A DNA stretch of 64,000 bases from Terriglobus roseus DSM 18391. Its GTDB lineage: Bacteria > Acidobacteriota > Terriglobia > Terriglobales > Acidobacteriaceae. Positions 47,903 to 56,973 of the stretch are shown here, piece by piece. The position numbers and the translations under genes are program-made. Numbering within the stretch: the stretch's first letter is position 1; every line of letters begins with the position of its first letter. Where the stretch lies: contig NC_018014.1 of NCBI RefSeq assembly GCF_000265425.1, forward strand, positions 2,480,001 to 2,544,000, in the 5' to 3' direction. The notes below the pieces were generated by a model that saw nothing but the letters and a program-made list of their open reading frames with translations, did no database searches and was not told where the DNA came from.

Positions 47903-50158
47903 ATGCCCCTGCGCCGCCGCATCCTTTCCCTTGCCACCCTCACGCTGGCAATAGGCACCGCAGTCCCTTCGATCGCACAAGCCAAAGCCTCAACGTACAA
48001 GCCGATGAAGGGCTCAGAGATCCTGTGGGACAAGTGGGGCGTGCCGCATATCTTCGCAAAGAACACGAAGGATATGTTCTATCTCTACGGTTACGCGCAG
48101 ACCGAGGCACACGGCGAACTACTGATGCACGTCATGGCCGGCAGCCGCGGCCGTTCCAGCGAGATCTACGGCGCGGGCGCGAACGATCGCAATCTGAAAA
48201 CGGATCGGTGGGTGTGGCTCAATGAGGTGCCCAAGCGCTCCGCCCTCTGGCTCTCGCAGCAAATCCCGGAGTTCCGCAGCTATCTTGATTCTTTTGCAGC
48301 AGGCATCAACGCTTACGCAGCGGCGCATCCCGACAAGCTGAGTGCTGAGGCCAAGCAGGTGCTGCCCATCACGCCTCTCGATGTCATCGAACACACGCAA
48401 CACTTTGTGAACTTCGAGTTCGTCGCCGGCCGCGCACTCATGGAGCCGCGCAACGCTACCCGCACCGCAGCGGCATCCACAGAAACAGCGTCGCTTGAGA
48501 TGCCGGAATCGCCCTTCGCTCCCACCAACATGGACATGCAGGACGGCTCAAACGGCTGGGCCATCGCGCCCTCCCACAGCACCAGCGGCAACGCCATGCT
48601 GCTGATGAATCCGCACCTCGCTATGGCCGGCGAGCAGACCTATTTTGAGGCGCAGCTTGTCGCTCCCGGGATCAATCTTTTCGGCGCATCGCAGGTCGGT
48701 CTGCCGGTCATGCGCTTCTGCTTTTCAGACTATCTCGCCATCACCAACACGGTGAACACCAACAACGGCGCACTGCAGTTCGACATTAAGGAGCAGGCCG
48801 GCGGGTACCTTTACGACGGCAAGGTTCTACAGTATGAGACGTCTCAGTATCCCTTCCGCGTGAAGCAGAAAGATGGCAGCTTCACCACCGAAGTCGTGCA
48901 GGTGCAGAAGACTGTGCACGGCCCCATCATTCGCCGGGACAAGGGAGTTCCCGTCGCGCTGCTCACCGCAGGCCTCGACAAGCCCTTCTTCCTGGAGCAG
49001 TACTGGAAGATGGACACGGCGCACAACTTTGCGGAGTACCAGGCACAGCTACGCCGGCTGGAAGTGCCCATGTACAACATCCTCTACGCCGACCGCGACG
49101 GCCACATCGAATATCTCTTCAACGCCAACGTGCCACGCCGCACTGGCGATTGGGCCACATGGACGAAGCCCGTCGACGGATCCACCAGCGCCACCATGCC
49201 GCACGGCATCCTGAGCTATGACGAATTGCCCAAGCAGATCGACCCCGCCAGCGGCTACGTGCAGAACAGCAACGAACCACCATGGGATGCTGCCTGGCCC
49301 AACATGATGGATCGATCAGCCTACCCGGCGTACATCTCGTCGTTCTTTCCGCTCTTCCGCAGCGACCGCGCCCTTCGCATGTTGAGCGAGGACAAGAAAA
49401 TCAGCTTCGACATGCTGCTGGAGAAGAAGTTTTCCACCCGCATGGAAATGGCCGACCGCGTCCTCGACGAACTGCTGGCTGACGTAGATCAGTATGGCAG
49501 TCCACGCGCGAAAGAGGCTGCGGCCGTGCTCCGGACATGGGATCGCCAGTGCGAAGCCAACTCCCGCGGCGCACTGCTCTTCTACACGTGGGCACAGAAA
49601 TTCATCAGCACCAGTGTCGGCATGACGACCGTCGCAGCCCAAAAGAACTGGGCGATCCCATACGACTACAACCAGCCGCTGACGACACCGCGCGGCATCA
49701 AGGATCCGAAACTCGCGGTGCAGATGCTGGCCGACGCCGCAGACGAAACCGTGAAGCTCTACGGCGCGCTCGACCGCCCCTGGGGCGACGTCATGAAGAT
49801 CGAAATCAACGGGCAGAGTGATGGCGACATTAAGGCAGTGCGGGGACCGGCGCTGAACGGTGTCTCACTCCCCGGCAATGGTGGCTACGGCAACCTGGGC
49901 GTCTTCCGCGTCTTCACATGGGGTCCGCTTCTCGAAGGCAAAAAGACACCGATCCACGGCGACGGCTTCACCATTGCGGTCGAATTCACCAAACCCGCCG
50001 TCAAGGCCAAAAGCTTCGTCTTCTACGGCGAATCTTCGCAGCCGGGCTCTCCCTTCCACACGGACGAGCTGCCGTTGGCAGAGAAGAAGCAGTGGCGAGA
50101 CGTCTGGCGCACCCGCCCGGAGATCCTGGCGAACCTGAGTTCGAGAGACGCCTTCTAA
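47903..50158 (+). CDS. Penicillin acylase / N-acyl-homoserine lactone acylase-family protein
   Basis: 751 residues from the ATG at 47903, seven bases after AAGGAG. Signal peptide (MPLRRRILSLATLTLAIGTA), alpha chain with ILWDKWGVPHIFAKNTKDMFYLYGYAQTEAH, spacer, then the self-cleavage site G-S216-N-G-W in MQDGSNGWAIAPSHS; Ser216 becomes the N-terminal nucleophile of the beta chain. VNTNNGALQFDIKEQ and VHGPIIRRDKG are further family blocks. It is a periplasmic Ntn hydrolase that cleaves amide-linked acyl groups (lactone signals, lactams or acylated peptides). It sits between cytochrome c maturation genes. Confidence 0.92.
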   Translation: MPLRRRILSLATLTLAIGTAVPSIAQAKASTYKPMKGSEILWDKWGVPHIFAKNTKDMFYLYGYAQTEAHGELLMHVMAGSRGRSSEIYGAGANDRNLKTDRWVWLNEVPKRSALWLSQQIPEFRSYLDSFAAGINAYAAAHPDKLSAEAKQVLPITPLDVIEHTQHFVNFEFVAGRALMEPRNATRTAAASTETASLEMPESPFAPTNMDMQDGSNGWAIAPSHSTSGNAMLLMNPHLAMAGEQTYFEAQLVAPGINLFGASQVGLPVMRFCFSDYLAITNTVNTNNGALQFDIKEQAGGYLYDGKVLQYETSQYPFRVKQKDGSFTTEVVQVQKTVHGPIIRRDKGVPVALLTAGLDKPFFLEQYWKMDTAHNFAEYQAQLRRLEVPMYNILYADRDGHIEYLFNANVPRRTGDWATWTKPVDGSTSATMPHGILSYDELPKQIDPASGYVQNSNEPPWDAAWPNMMDRSAYPAYISSFFPLFRSDRALRMLSEDKKISFDMLLEKKFSTRMEMADRVLDELLADVDQYGSPRAKEAAAVLRTWDRQCEANSRGALLFYTWAQKFISTSVGMTTVAAQKNWAIPYDYNQPLTTPRGIKDPKLAVQMLADAADETVKLYGALDRPWGDVMKIEINGQSDGDIKAVRGPALNGVSLPGNGGYGNLGVFRVFTWGPLLEGKKTPIHGDGFTIAVEFTKPAVKAKSFVFYGESSQPGSPFHTDELPLAEKKQWRDVWRTRPEILANLSSRDAF

Positions 50159-50176
50159 CTCGTAGGAATTGAAGCC

Positions 50177-50202
50177 AGGGCCACATCATCCGGTGTGGCC
50201 CT
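50177..50202 (+). terminator. Hairpin terminator after the acylase
   Basis: AGGGCCACA (50177-50185) pairs with TGTGGCCCT (50194-50202), followed by TTCGCTT. Confidence 0.65.
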
Positions 50203-50230
50203 TTCGCTTCCGCATTTAGACTTAAAAGCG

Positions 50231-51568
50231 ATGCGTTCCCTAAGAATCACTGCCCTCACGGCGCTGCTGGCGCTCCCCTTCTCGGCCTTCGCCGCAAGTA
50301 CCCTCACCGGCACCATCACCAACGGCACGACGAACAAGCCGTCATCCGGCGACACCGTCACGCTCATCCGTCTGGCACAGGGCATGCAGGAAGCCGCGCA
50401 CACCACCTCGGACGGCAAAGGCCACTACGAGCTCAACGTGCCCGACGACGGTGTGCACCTGGTCCGCGTGACCCACGAGGGCGCCAACTACTTCAAGCCG
50501 GCGCCTCCGGGCACGACCGCCCTCGACATCGACGTCTACGCCGTCGCAGCGAAGGTCCCCGGCGTAAAGCTTGAAGCGGACGTGATGCGCGTGCAGACTG
50601 AGGCCGACGGCAAGAGCCTCCGCGTCGTCCAGCACTTCTTCCTCAAGAACGAATCGGCACCGCCCAAGACACAATTCTCGGACGCGACCTTTGACTTTAC
50701 CCTGCCGGAAGGCGCGGTCGTCGAGGGCGCAGCAGCGCAGGGCCCCGGCGGCATGACCGTCCAGTCACAGCCCGTCCCGCTAACAAAGAAGGGCCACTTC
50801 ACCTTCAACTTTGCCGTGCGCCCGGGTGGGCAGACGCAGTTCCAGGTCAGCTATCGCGTGCCCTACAACGGATCGCTGAAGATGACGCCGACCACCGCCA
50901 TGGCCTCTGACAACGTCATCGTCATGATGCCGAAGGCGATGAAGTTCGACGGTGGCAAGACGCCGTGGGCGCCCGTGCAGGATGAGGTGGATGCGCAGAC
51001 CTTCGTCGCACGCAACATCGCAGGCGGCGATACCGCAGAGTTCACGCTCTCGGGTCAGGGCCAACTGCCTCGCACCACGACAACCGCTTCCGACGCAAGC
51101 CAGCAGAATCAGGGTAACGGCCCGGCAACCGGCACCCCAGCCAGCGGCGCGGACCCGAACGCTGATCCCGGGTCGAACACCGGCCCGGCAGCCAGTAACA
51201 AGCCGGGCGGTGGCCTCGGCACGCCCATCGACACACCCGATCCCCTCAGCAAGTACAAGTGGTGGATCATCGCTGGAGTCGCTCTGTTGCTGATCAGCGG
51301 AGCCGGTTTCCTCCTCGGACGCCCGCAGAATCCCGCCGTCGTCACAACCGACCCGACGATCCCTTCGACGGCAGCACCTGTCGGCGTCGCTATAGCAGCG
51401 GGTATCCCGCAGGCGGCATCACTGCTCAACGTCCTGCGCGACGAGCTCTTCACCCTTGAGAGCGATCGCTTGACCGGCAAAATCACCGAAGAGCAGTACG
51501 CGCGCGTAAAGCCTGCACTGGAAGTCGTCTTGCAGAACGCACTCGAGCGCAACAAACCGTCAGCATAG
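50231..51568 (+). CDS. Exported carboxypeptidase-regulatory-like domain protein with C-terminal anchor
   Basis: 445 residues from the ATG at 50231 (MRSLRITALTALLALPFSAF signal peptide). A beta-sandwich like the carboxypeptidase regulatory domain comes first (STLTGTITNGTTNKPSSGDT; GKGHYELNVPDDGVHLVRVTHEG), then a second beta domain with HFTFNFAVRPGGQTQFQVSY, a Gln/Pro/Gly-rich linker (about 285-340), one membrane span (KWWIIAGVALLLISGAGFLL) and a cytosolic helical hairpin (LLNVLRDELFTLESDRLTGK, ITEEQYARVKPALEVVLQNA). Genes of this build commonly accompany small ccm clusters in this phylum (recollection, not checked). Confidence 0.75.
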   Translation: MRSLRITALTALLALPFSAFAASTLTGTITNGTTNKPSSGDTVTLIRLAQGMQEAAHTTSDGKGHYELNVPDDGVHLVRVTHEGANYFKPAPPGTTALDIDVYAVAAKVPGVKLEADVMRVQTEADGKSLRVVQHFFLKNESAPPKTQFSDATFDFTLPEGAVVEGAAAQGPGGMTVQSQPVPLTKKGHFTFNFAVRPGGQTQFQVSYRVPYNGSLKMTPTTAMASDNVIVMMPKAMKFDGGKTPWAPVQDEVDAQTFVARNIAGGDTAEFTLSGQGQLPRTTTTASDASQQNQGNGPATGTPASGADPNADPGSNTGPAASNKPGGGLGTPIDTPDPLSKYKWWIIAGVALLLISGAGFLLGRPQNPAVVTTDPTIPSTAAPVGVAIAAGIPQAASLLNVLRDELFTLESDRLTGKITEEQYARVKPALEVVLQNALERNKPSA

Positions 51569-51602
51569 ACAACAAACCCTCGGCATAAACGAGAGTCCCA
51601 GG

Positions 51603-51633
51603 TGCCCCAGCTTCGCTTCAAGGAGCTGGGGCA
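51603..51633. repeat. TGCCCCAGCT...AGCTGGGGCA palindrome
   Basis: A perfect 10-bp stem (51603-51612 and 51624-51633) with an 11-base loop, in the spacer after the previous gene. It may be a terminator or a third, diverged member of the GTGCCCCAC palindrome family, because GGTGCCCCA is shared but the inner arm is not. Confidence 0.5.
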
Positions 51634-51679
51634 TATCTGTCTGTGCCATCCACGGCGCAAGCCCCGCTACACTATCTCC

Positions 51680-52210
51680 ATGGTCATTGCTGCCCGTGTC
51701 GTTCGTCTGCTTGCGTTCGCTGTTTGGATGGGCGCCCTCATCTTCTTTGGTGCGGTCGTAGCGCCCACAGCGGCGCGCGTCTTCGGCACCACAGAGCAAT
51801 TCGCAACCTTCATCGGACACACCCTGCTCTTCGCACACTCCATCGGTCTGTGGTGCGGTGTGGCCATGATGATCAGCCTGCGGCTGCTGGGCAGCCGTGC
51901 CTATCGCATGCCCGTGCAGGCCGGCCTTGTGCTGCTGATGATCGTGATGACCTTCGTCTCCAACCGCGCCATCATCCTGCCCATGGAGCACGATCGCGCC
52001 CTCGCCGGCGGCAATATCAACATCCTTCTCCCCGGCTCGCCGATCCGTACCGATTTTGAATCACGCCACGCGTGGTCAACGCGCGTCGAGAGCGTCGTGA
52101 TCCTCGCAGGTCTCGGCCTCGCGGTTCTCATCGGTATGGAGGCAGGCCTCCGCGAGCGCGGAACGAATGCCACCCCTCGCAAAGTCTTCGACCTGTCCGA
52201 AGACGCGTAA
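51680..52210 (+). CDS. DUF4149 membrane protein
   Basis: 176 residues from the ATG at 51680 (MVIAARVVRLLAFAVWMGAL); the frame extends to 51602 over the palindrome without support. Four membrane spans with the family pattern AVWMGALIFFGAVVAPTAARVFG, GLWCGVAMMISLRLLG, AGLVLLMIVMTFVSNRAIILPM and VVILAGLGLAVLIGMEAGL. RHAWSTRVESV precedes the last span. Function unknown. Confidence 0.8.
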   Translation: MVIAARVVRLLAFAVWMGALIFFGAVVAPTAARVFGTTEQFATFIGHTLLFAHSIGLWCGVAMMISLRLLGSRAYRMPVQAGLVLLMIVMTFVSNRAIILPMEHDRALAGGNINILLPGSPIRTDFESRHAWSTRVESVVILAGLGLAVLIGMEAGLRERGTNATPRKVFDLSEDA

Positions 52211-52469
52211 CCCCTGCGGTACCTGGACCAAAGACGCGGTCCGTCGCGCACACCCGGCGCAACGAAGAACTTTTTCATTCTCAAGGTGAGTTTCTGCACA
52301 GGACAGTCACCCATCTCGTGCAAAAGTTCTGATAAACTCAATCTTGTCGTCGCGAGTGAAACAGGCAAGCAGCTCAGCCGGAATCACATAGCGCAACACG
52401 ATCGAAGCATGCGGACGCGCAACACGGCGACCCGCTTCGATGTGACATCCATCTTGCACCAGCAAGTTT

Positions 52470-52546
52470 GGGGACGTAGCTCAGTCGGTTAGAGCGCTGC
52501 CCTGTCACGGCAGAGGTCGCGGGTTCGAGTCCCGTCGTCCCCGCCA
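52470..52546 (+). tRNA. tRNA-Asp (anticodon GTC)
   Basis: Acceptor GGGGACG pairs with CGTCCCC, the D loop is AGCTCAGTCGGTTAGAGC, the anticodon loop CTGTCAC holds GTC, the T arm is GGGTTCGAGTCCC, and CCA is encoded at 52544-52546. Confidence 0.98.
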
Positions 52547-53399
52547 TCAATCTAAAGAACTTAGGTTGAGGCGGCCCCCCTAATACGCAGAAGTCAAAGG
52601 GTGTAAGTGGTACCTCGTACTTCGGGTGGATTCTTACCCGGTGCTTCACCAGTTTTGGAAACAGCCTCCACATAACACGCACCCTGCGCTGTCCGTTAAT
52701 GCGAGCTCATGCCCGTGTATGAAGCATCTTCCCTGGTCGCCTTCAAAAGTGTGCTGAAGGTACTGCGAAAAGTGTGCCAGCCGAGTTCTTTCTGGATAAT
52801 ATTTGCTCGCGCTTCGCATGTAGGCCGGCAGAACGTTCAGAACTGCCGACGCATGGCGAGCTGGATATATGCCAAGTCAGACAAAGCGATATAGCGCACT
52901 CGTTGATAAAGCCAAAGTCGAAAAAATGAAGCAGATTGCAAGAATTGGGATTACTGATGCCAATACTGGCAGCTTCCTTGCCTTTTTCATGAGGATTAAA
53001 CAACGAGATTCCATCTGCGGATGCAAGCCCTATGCGCCCGAGGGGCTGTCAACTGAGCCCGCTCACTCGATAGAGGTATCGCTGACCTAAGACTTAAGTG
53101 CTGCCTCTGGCTCCAGAGCCTAGAGTGTAATGCGGGCGCTTCGTCGGAGAAGATCATCATCACTCGGTTAGGCAAACGAGCTAGAAGATGAATGCCGCGA
53201 CGCTGATAACAGCCACATAAGAACAGCACATTACCGGGTAATTCCGGGATATGGCGCCTGCTATGCGCATTGCAGAAAATTACTTGAGCAAGTAAATCAT
53301 CTGAATTAAACGCAATAGGAAGAAATATTTCCTCAAATTATCGTTGCGTCGTTTCTAGACCGGTGTATGCTTCGGCTACTTCCAACGAGGTGCCATCGC
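52547..53399. other. AT-richer spacer of about 850 bases between tRNA-Asp and the injection-system operon
   Basis: No convincing gene. The best small frame (52869-53090, plus strand, MPSQTKRYSALVDKAKVEKM) has no good ribosome site and mixed codon use. Composition is clearly more AT-rich than the core genes on the left. The segment 53230-53370 must hold the promoter of the sheath operon and includes a perfect palindrome (next entry). It may be the left edge of an acquired island, given its place at a tRNA 3' end. Confidence 0.5.
53280..53295. promoter_or_regulatory. Perfect palindrome, candidate operator upstream of the injection-system operon
   Basis: TTACTTG-AG-CAAGTAA is a 7-bp perfect inverted repeat with a two-base spacer, 104 bases before the sheath GTG. 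TTGAGC at 53284 could be part of a -35 with a weak TAAACG 17 bases on, so a bound dimer might block or assist polymerase. The cognate regulator is not in the window. Confidence 0.45.
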
Positions 53400-55679
53400 G
53401 TGCCGGCTACGACTACTTTTCCAGGTGTCTATCTTGAGCGGTTGCCCAGTGGCGTCCGTTCCATTGCGGGTGTCAGCACTTCCGTTGCGGCTTTCCTCGG
53501 TGAGGCATCGCGCGGAACGGTTGGTGTTGCGACACAGATCTTTAACTTCACCGACTTTACGCGTGAGTTTGGCGGCCTGGTTAGTAAGTACGATCTTGGC
53601 TATGCTGTGCGGCAGTTCTTCATGAACGGCGGCAGCGAGGCTTGGATTGTTCGTGTTGCCGCGAATGCCGTGCAAGCTTCTGTGCCACTCACCGCGACAG
53701 GCGGAGCTACGGTTTTAACGCTAACTGCACTGGATGCGGGTGACTTTGGCAATGGCATCACCGTTACCGTTGACTGGAAGACGCCCTCCCCTGGCAGCAC
53801 ATTCAATCTGACTCTGGCCACCGCGGACGGAACATCCGTCGAGAGTTACAGTGGCCTGTCGATGAACTCCCAGGATGCCAAGTTCGTGGAGAAGGCACTT
53901 GCCTCATCCCAACTGGTCAAGGCCACCCGTGCGGCGGGCCTCGCATTTCCAAATCCGGGAACCAGCACCAGCGGTGTGGTGGCGGATACAACCGCTGCTC
54001 TAACGCCGCCCGCGGGCCAACCGCCGCGAACTGATTTGCGCATAGTCGTAGATGGTCTACCTGTCATCACAATATCGCTGAATGCTGCTGCCGTCAGCGG
54101 AGGCATCGGCGCGGTCGCATCGGCGATCCAGACGCAGGTAGTTGGCATCAGCACCAATCCATCCCTGAAGAACTTCACCTGCAAGCCCAATGGCAGCAAT
54201 GACCGACTGATTCTTACCTCGGGAACTACCGGTGAGAACAGCAGTGTTATGGTTCTGCAGGGCGCGACGCGCGACGCCGCAGCGGCGCTGAAGTTAGGCG
54301 TGGCAAGCGGCGGAACAGAAGTAGACGGAACCAGCGCATTGCGCCCGAAACCCACGCCTGACCCCGGTGTATTGCGCGGAGCTGCGATCACCACAGCAAC
54401 CGCCCTGGACACACTTCCCAAGGCCGATACGCACCAGTTACAACTCGTCCTGGATGGCGGTGTGGCGGACACGGTTGACTTGATTTCTGGCGGCCTTGCT
54501 GCGGGCGCCGACCTGAAGACGAAGTTGCAGGACATGGCGACACGACTGCAGGACGCGGTGCAGGCACTGCGGTCCACGGCAGCGTATACCGGCTTCACGG
54601 CGAAAGTGGATGACTCCGGGGCCAATCCATTGCTTGTCCTGACTTCGGGCACGCGAGGACCGGGATCATCCGTGAGCGTCCTAGCCGCAGGGGCTGACAC
54701 GTTCGCGAACACCCTCGGACTTCTGACAGGGATCACTGCGACACCTGGCACAACAAAGGCGCTTGCGGGCGGCAGCGCGCAGGATGTTTCGCCCTCCACC
54801 GTGTACAGCAGCTATGTGCCGAGCGGTACGGCGAGGCAGGGGCTCTCCGCGCTGGAAGAAGTGCAGAGCTTCAACCTGTTGATCATGCCCGGTATTACGG
54901 ACTCCGCGACGCTTGCCGATGCCGCTGCATATTGTCAGGCTCGCTCAGCCTTCCTGATTGCCGACGCACCCTTCGATACGGATATTCAGCACATGGTCAC
55001 GGCGATCAGCGGGCCGTCGTTGCCGAAGAGTATCAACGCGGCGGTTTACTATCCGTACTTCTTTATCTCCGACCCACTAAATGGCGGCGCGAACAGGCGT
55101 ATGCCTCCATCAGGTGCCATCGCAGGCATCTACGCGCGCACGGACACCACACGCGGCGTCTGGAAGGCACCTGCAGGCACAGACGCTTCCGTTGTCGGCG
55201 CTCTCGGTGTGGAGTACACGCTGACAGACTCGCAGAATGGTGCCTTAAATCCGCTCGGTGTGAACTGCATCCGGTCACTGCCAACCTTTGGCATTGTCAG
55301 TTGGGGCGCGCGAACGTTACGCGGTTCGAATGCGGAGGCGAATGAGTACAAGTATGTGCCGGTTAGCCGTACTGCCCTCTTCATCGAACAGAGTCTTTAT
55401 CACGGGCTGCAATGGGTGGTCTTCGAACCAAACGACGAAACGCTCTGGTCGCAGATCCGGCTGAATGTTGGTGCGTTCATGCAGGGCCTCTTCAAGCAGG
55501 GTGCCTTTGCGGGGGTGAGCGCGGACCAGGCTTACTTTGTCGAATGCAGCAGCGAGACCACGACTTCCACTGACCAGAGCCTTGGCCGCGTGAATGTCAT
55601 CGTCGGCTTTGCCCCGCTGCGGCCGGCTGAGTTCGTGATCATTCAGCTTCAGCAGATAGCCGGACAGGCAGCGTCGTAA
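53400..55679 (+). CDS. eCIS contractile tail sheath protein with duplicated insert
   Basis: 759 residues from a GTG at 53400 (PATTTFPGVYLERLPSGVRS), the classic sheath N-terminus; ACGAGG lies nine bases upstream. An ATG at 53367 in frame would only add 11 unrelated residues. The N-terminal part (SIAGVSTSVAAFLGEASRGT, FGGLVSKYDLGYAVRQFFMN, GGSEAWIVRV) and the C-terminal core (TLWSQIRLNVGAFMQGLFKQGAF, YFVECSSETTT, GRVNVIVGFAPLRPAEFVII) are typical. Between about residues 190 and 470 are two copies of a domain of about 100 residues sharing D-L-x-[IL]-V-[VL]-D-G and L-[IV]-L-T-S-G-T-x-G. The sheath contracts to drive the tube into a target. Confidence 0.93.
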   Translation: MPATTTFPGVYLERLPSGVRSIAGVSTSVAAFLGEASRGTVGVATQIFNFTDFTREFGGLVSKYDLGYAVRQFFMNGGSEAWIVRVAANAVQASVPLTATGGATVLTLTALDAGDFGNGITVTVDWKTPSPGSTFNLTLATADGTSVESYSGLSMNSQDAKFVEKALASSQLVKATRAAGLAFPNPGTSTSGVVADTTAALTPPAGQPPRTDLRIVVDGLPVITISLNAAAVSGGIGAVASAIQTQVVGISTNPSLKNFTCKPNGSNDRLILTSGTTGENSSVMVLQGATRDAAAALKLGVASGGTEVDGTSALRPKPTPDPGVLRGAAITTATALDTLPKADTHQLQLVLDGGVADTVDLISGGLAAGADLKTKLQDMATRLQDAVQALRSTAAYTGFTAKVDDSGANPLLVLTSGTRGPGSSVSVLAAGADTFANTLGLLTGITATPGTTKALAGGSAQDVSPSTVYSSYVPSGTARQGLSALEEVQSFNLLIMPGITDSATLADAAAYCQARSAFLIADAPFDTDIQHMVTAISGPSLPKSINAAVYYPYFFISDPLNGGANRRMPPSGAIAGIYARTDTTRGVWKAPAGTDASVVGALGVEYTLTDSQNGALNPLGVNCIRSLPTFGIVSWGARTLRGSNAEANEYKYVPVSRTALFIEQSLYHGLQWVVFEPNDETLWSQIRLNVGAFMQGLFKQGAFAGVSADQAYFVECSSETTTSTDQSLGRVNVIVGFAPLRPAEFVIIQLQQIAGQAAS

Positions 55680-55703
55680 TCGACGGAAAGGAAGCCGTAA
55701 GCC

Positions 55704-56216
55704 ATGGCGCAATTCACAGTAAATCCGGGGCGAGTCGACCCATACAAGAACTTCAAGTTCCGCGTGAAGTGGGACGGACGGTACGTCGCTGGCATCAGCA
55801 AAATCAGTGCGCTCAAGCGCACAACGGAAGTGGTCAAGCATCGAGATGGCAGCGATCTGTCTACGAGCTTCAAGTCGCCGGGGCGCACGGAGTACGAGGC
55901 CGTTACGCTGGAGCGCGGCGTGACCCATGACCTGGAGTTTGATACCTGGGCGCAGAAGGTATGGGACGTCAATGGCGGGCCCGGTACCGAGGTGTCACTG
56001 AAGGATTTCCGCAAGAACATCCGGCTGGAGTTGTTCAACGAGGCTGGCCAGATCGTGATGGCCTATAACCTCTTCCGCTGCTGGGTTTCGGAATACCAGC
56101 CTTGGCCTGACCTGGATGCGAATGCGAATGCCATCGCGATTCAACACATCAAGATCGAAAACGAAGGCTGGGTCCGTGACACGAAGGTGACGGAACCTGC
56201 AGAACCCAGCTTCTAA
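55704..56216 (+). CDS. eCIS inner tube protein
   Basis: 170 residues, ATG at 55704 after AAGGAAG. NPGRVDPYKNFKFRVKWDGR (residues 6-25), VAGISKISALKRTTEVVKHRDG and DLEFDTWAQKVWDVNG match phage-tail tube proteins of the Afp1/PVC1 type, a Hcp-like fold of stacked hexamers. The C-terminal AIQHIKIENEGWVRDTKV is also diagnostic. Only one tube gene is seen, where Afp and PVC systems have two; another may lie downstream. Confidence 0.92.
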   Translation: MAQFTVNPGRVDPYKNFKFRVKWDGRYVAGISKISALKRTTEVVKHRDGSDLSTSFKSPGRTEYEAVTLERGVTHDLEFDTWAQKVWDVNGGPGTEVSLKDFRKNIRLELFNEAGQIVMAYNLFRCWVSEYQPWPDLDANANAIAIQHIKIENEGWVRDTKVTEPAEPSF

Positions 56217-56292
56217 TCCGGCCAGGAACTTGACGGAAGCGTAACGGCGCATCCGGAACTCCTTCGGCACGCACGGTACTACGGAGGACAAG

Positions 56293-56973
56293 ATGGAAAG
56301 CAGCGCCGGCATGGTAGTGCGTGCGTGGGAGGCGGGATCGACTGTGACGGCCTGGCAGCGGCCGGCAGCCCTGCTCTCCGCGCTGACCGACATTCCGCTT
56401 CAACAGACGCTGCGCTTAGGGATCGCACGTCGTGATGCCGCGCTTGTCGCATGGCGCACTGCCCTCTTTGGAGTGCAGTGGCCCGCCTTCGCGCAGTGCC
56501 CCGCATGCAAAACCATGCTGGAGTACGAGCTACCGCAGCGTTCTGCCACGGTCGTAGAGAGCGACGAAGCCCTCGAGATAGACGTCAGTGGTCTGCACCT
56601 GCAGGTTAGGTGGCCGAACTCATTGGATCTGGCGGATGCGGCGGCTTGTCCAGATGCGCGAGAGGGCCGTGCACTGCTGCTGAAACGCATCCTGCCCGAA
56701 CCAGTTGCGGAAGATTTTGTCGGCTCTGTGCTGACTGCGATGGCGGATGCGCACAACGGCTTCACAGGCATCGATCTGCAATGCCCGGAGTGTGCCGCGC
56801 ATTGGTCGGAGGTGTTCGAGGCTGGTGAATACTTGTGGCGAGAAGTACGTGCGGCAGGCCGCCGAATCCTGCGGGATGTGGATGCGCTGGCGCGAGCCTA
56901 TGGCTGGAGCGAGACGGAAATCCTGAGCCTGAGTGACTTGCGGCGCAACGAATACCTGGCGATGGTTCCATGA
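56293..56973 (+). CDS. T4-type baseplate hub assembly chaperone-like protein with zinc ribbon
   Basis: 226 residues, ATG at 56293 after GGAGGA. Two CxxC pairs, C69-P-A-C72 and CPEC in IDLQCPECAAHW, form a likely zinc ribbon. The C-terminus ILRDVDALARAYGWSETEIL, LSLSDLRRNEYLAMV is the pattern of the T4 baseplate family found in eCIS loci. It probably helps assemble the spike hub and is not part of the finished particle (known for the T4 relative, inferred here). Its stop overlaps the next start (ATGA). Confidence 0.82.
   Translation: MESSAGMVVRAWEAGSTVTAWQRPAALLSALTDIPLQQTLRLGIARRDAALVAWRTALFGVQWPAFAQCPACKTMLEYELPQRSATVVESDEALEIDVSGLHLQVRWPNSLDLADAAACPDAREGRALLLKRILPEPVAEDFVGSVLTAMADAHNGFTGIDLQCPECAAHWSEVFEAGEYLWREVRAAGRRILRDVDALARAYGWSETEILSLSDLRRNEYLAMVP

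Noticed and set aside
52374-52682. Minus-strand frame with GTTGLEPATSAVTGQRSNRL
   Set aside because: It is the antisense of tRNA-Asp; this GLEPATS peptide is a well-known spurious call.
52869-53090. Small frame MPSQTKRYSALVDKAKVE
   Set aside because: No clear ribosome site, no homology recognised; kept only as a remark in the spacer entry.
53367-53399. ATG start for the sheath gene
   Set aside because: Adds 11 residues without family support; the GTG at 53400 has the ribosome site and the family N-terminus.
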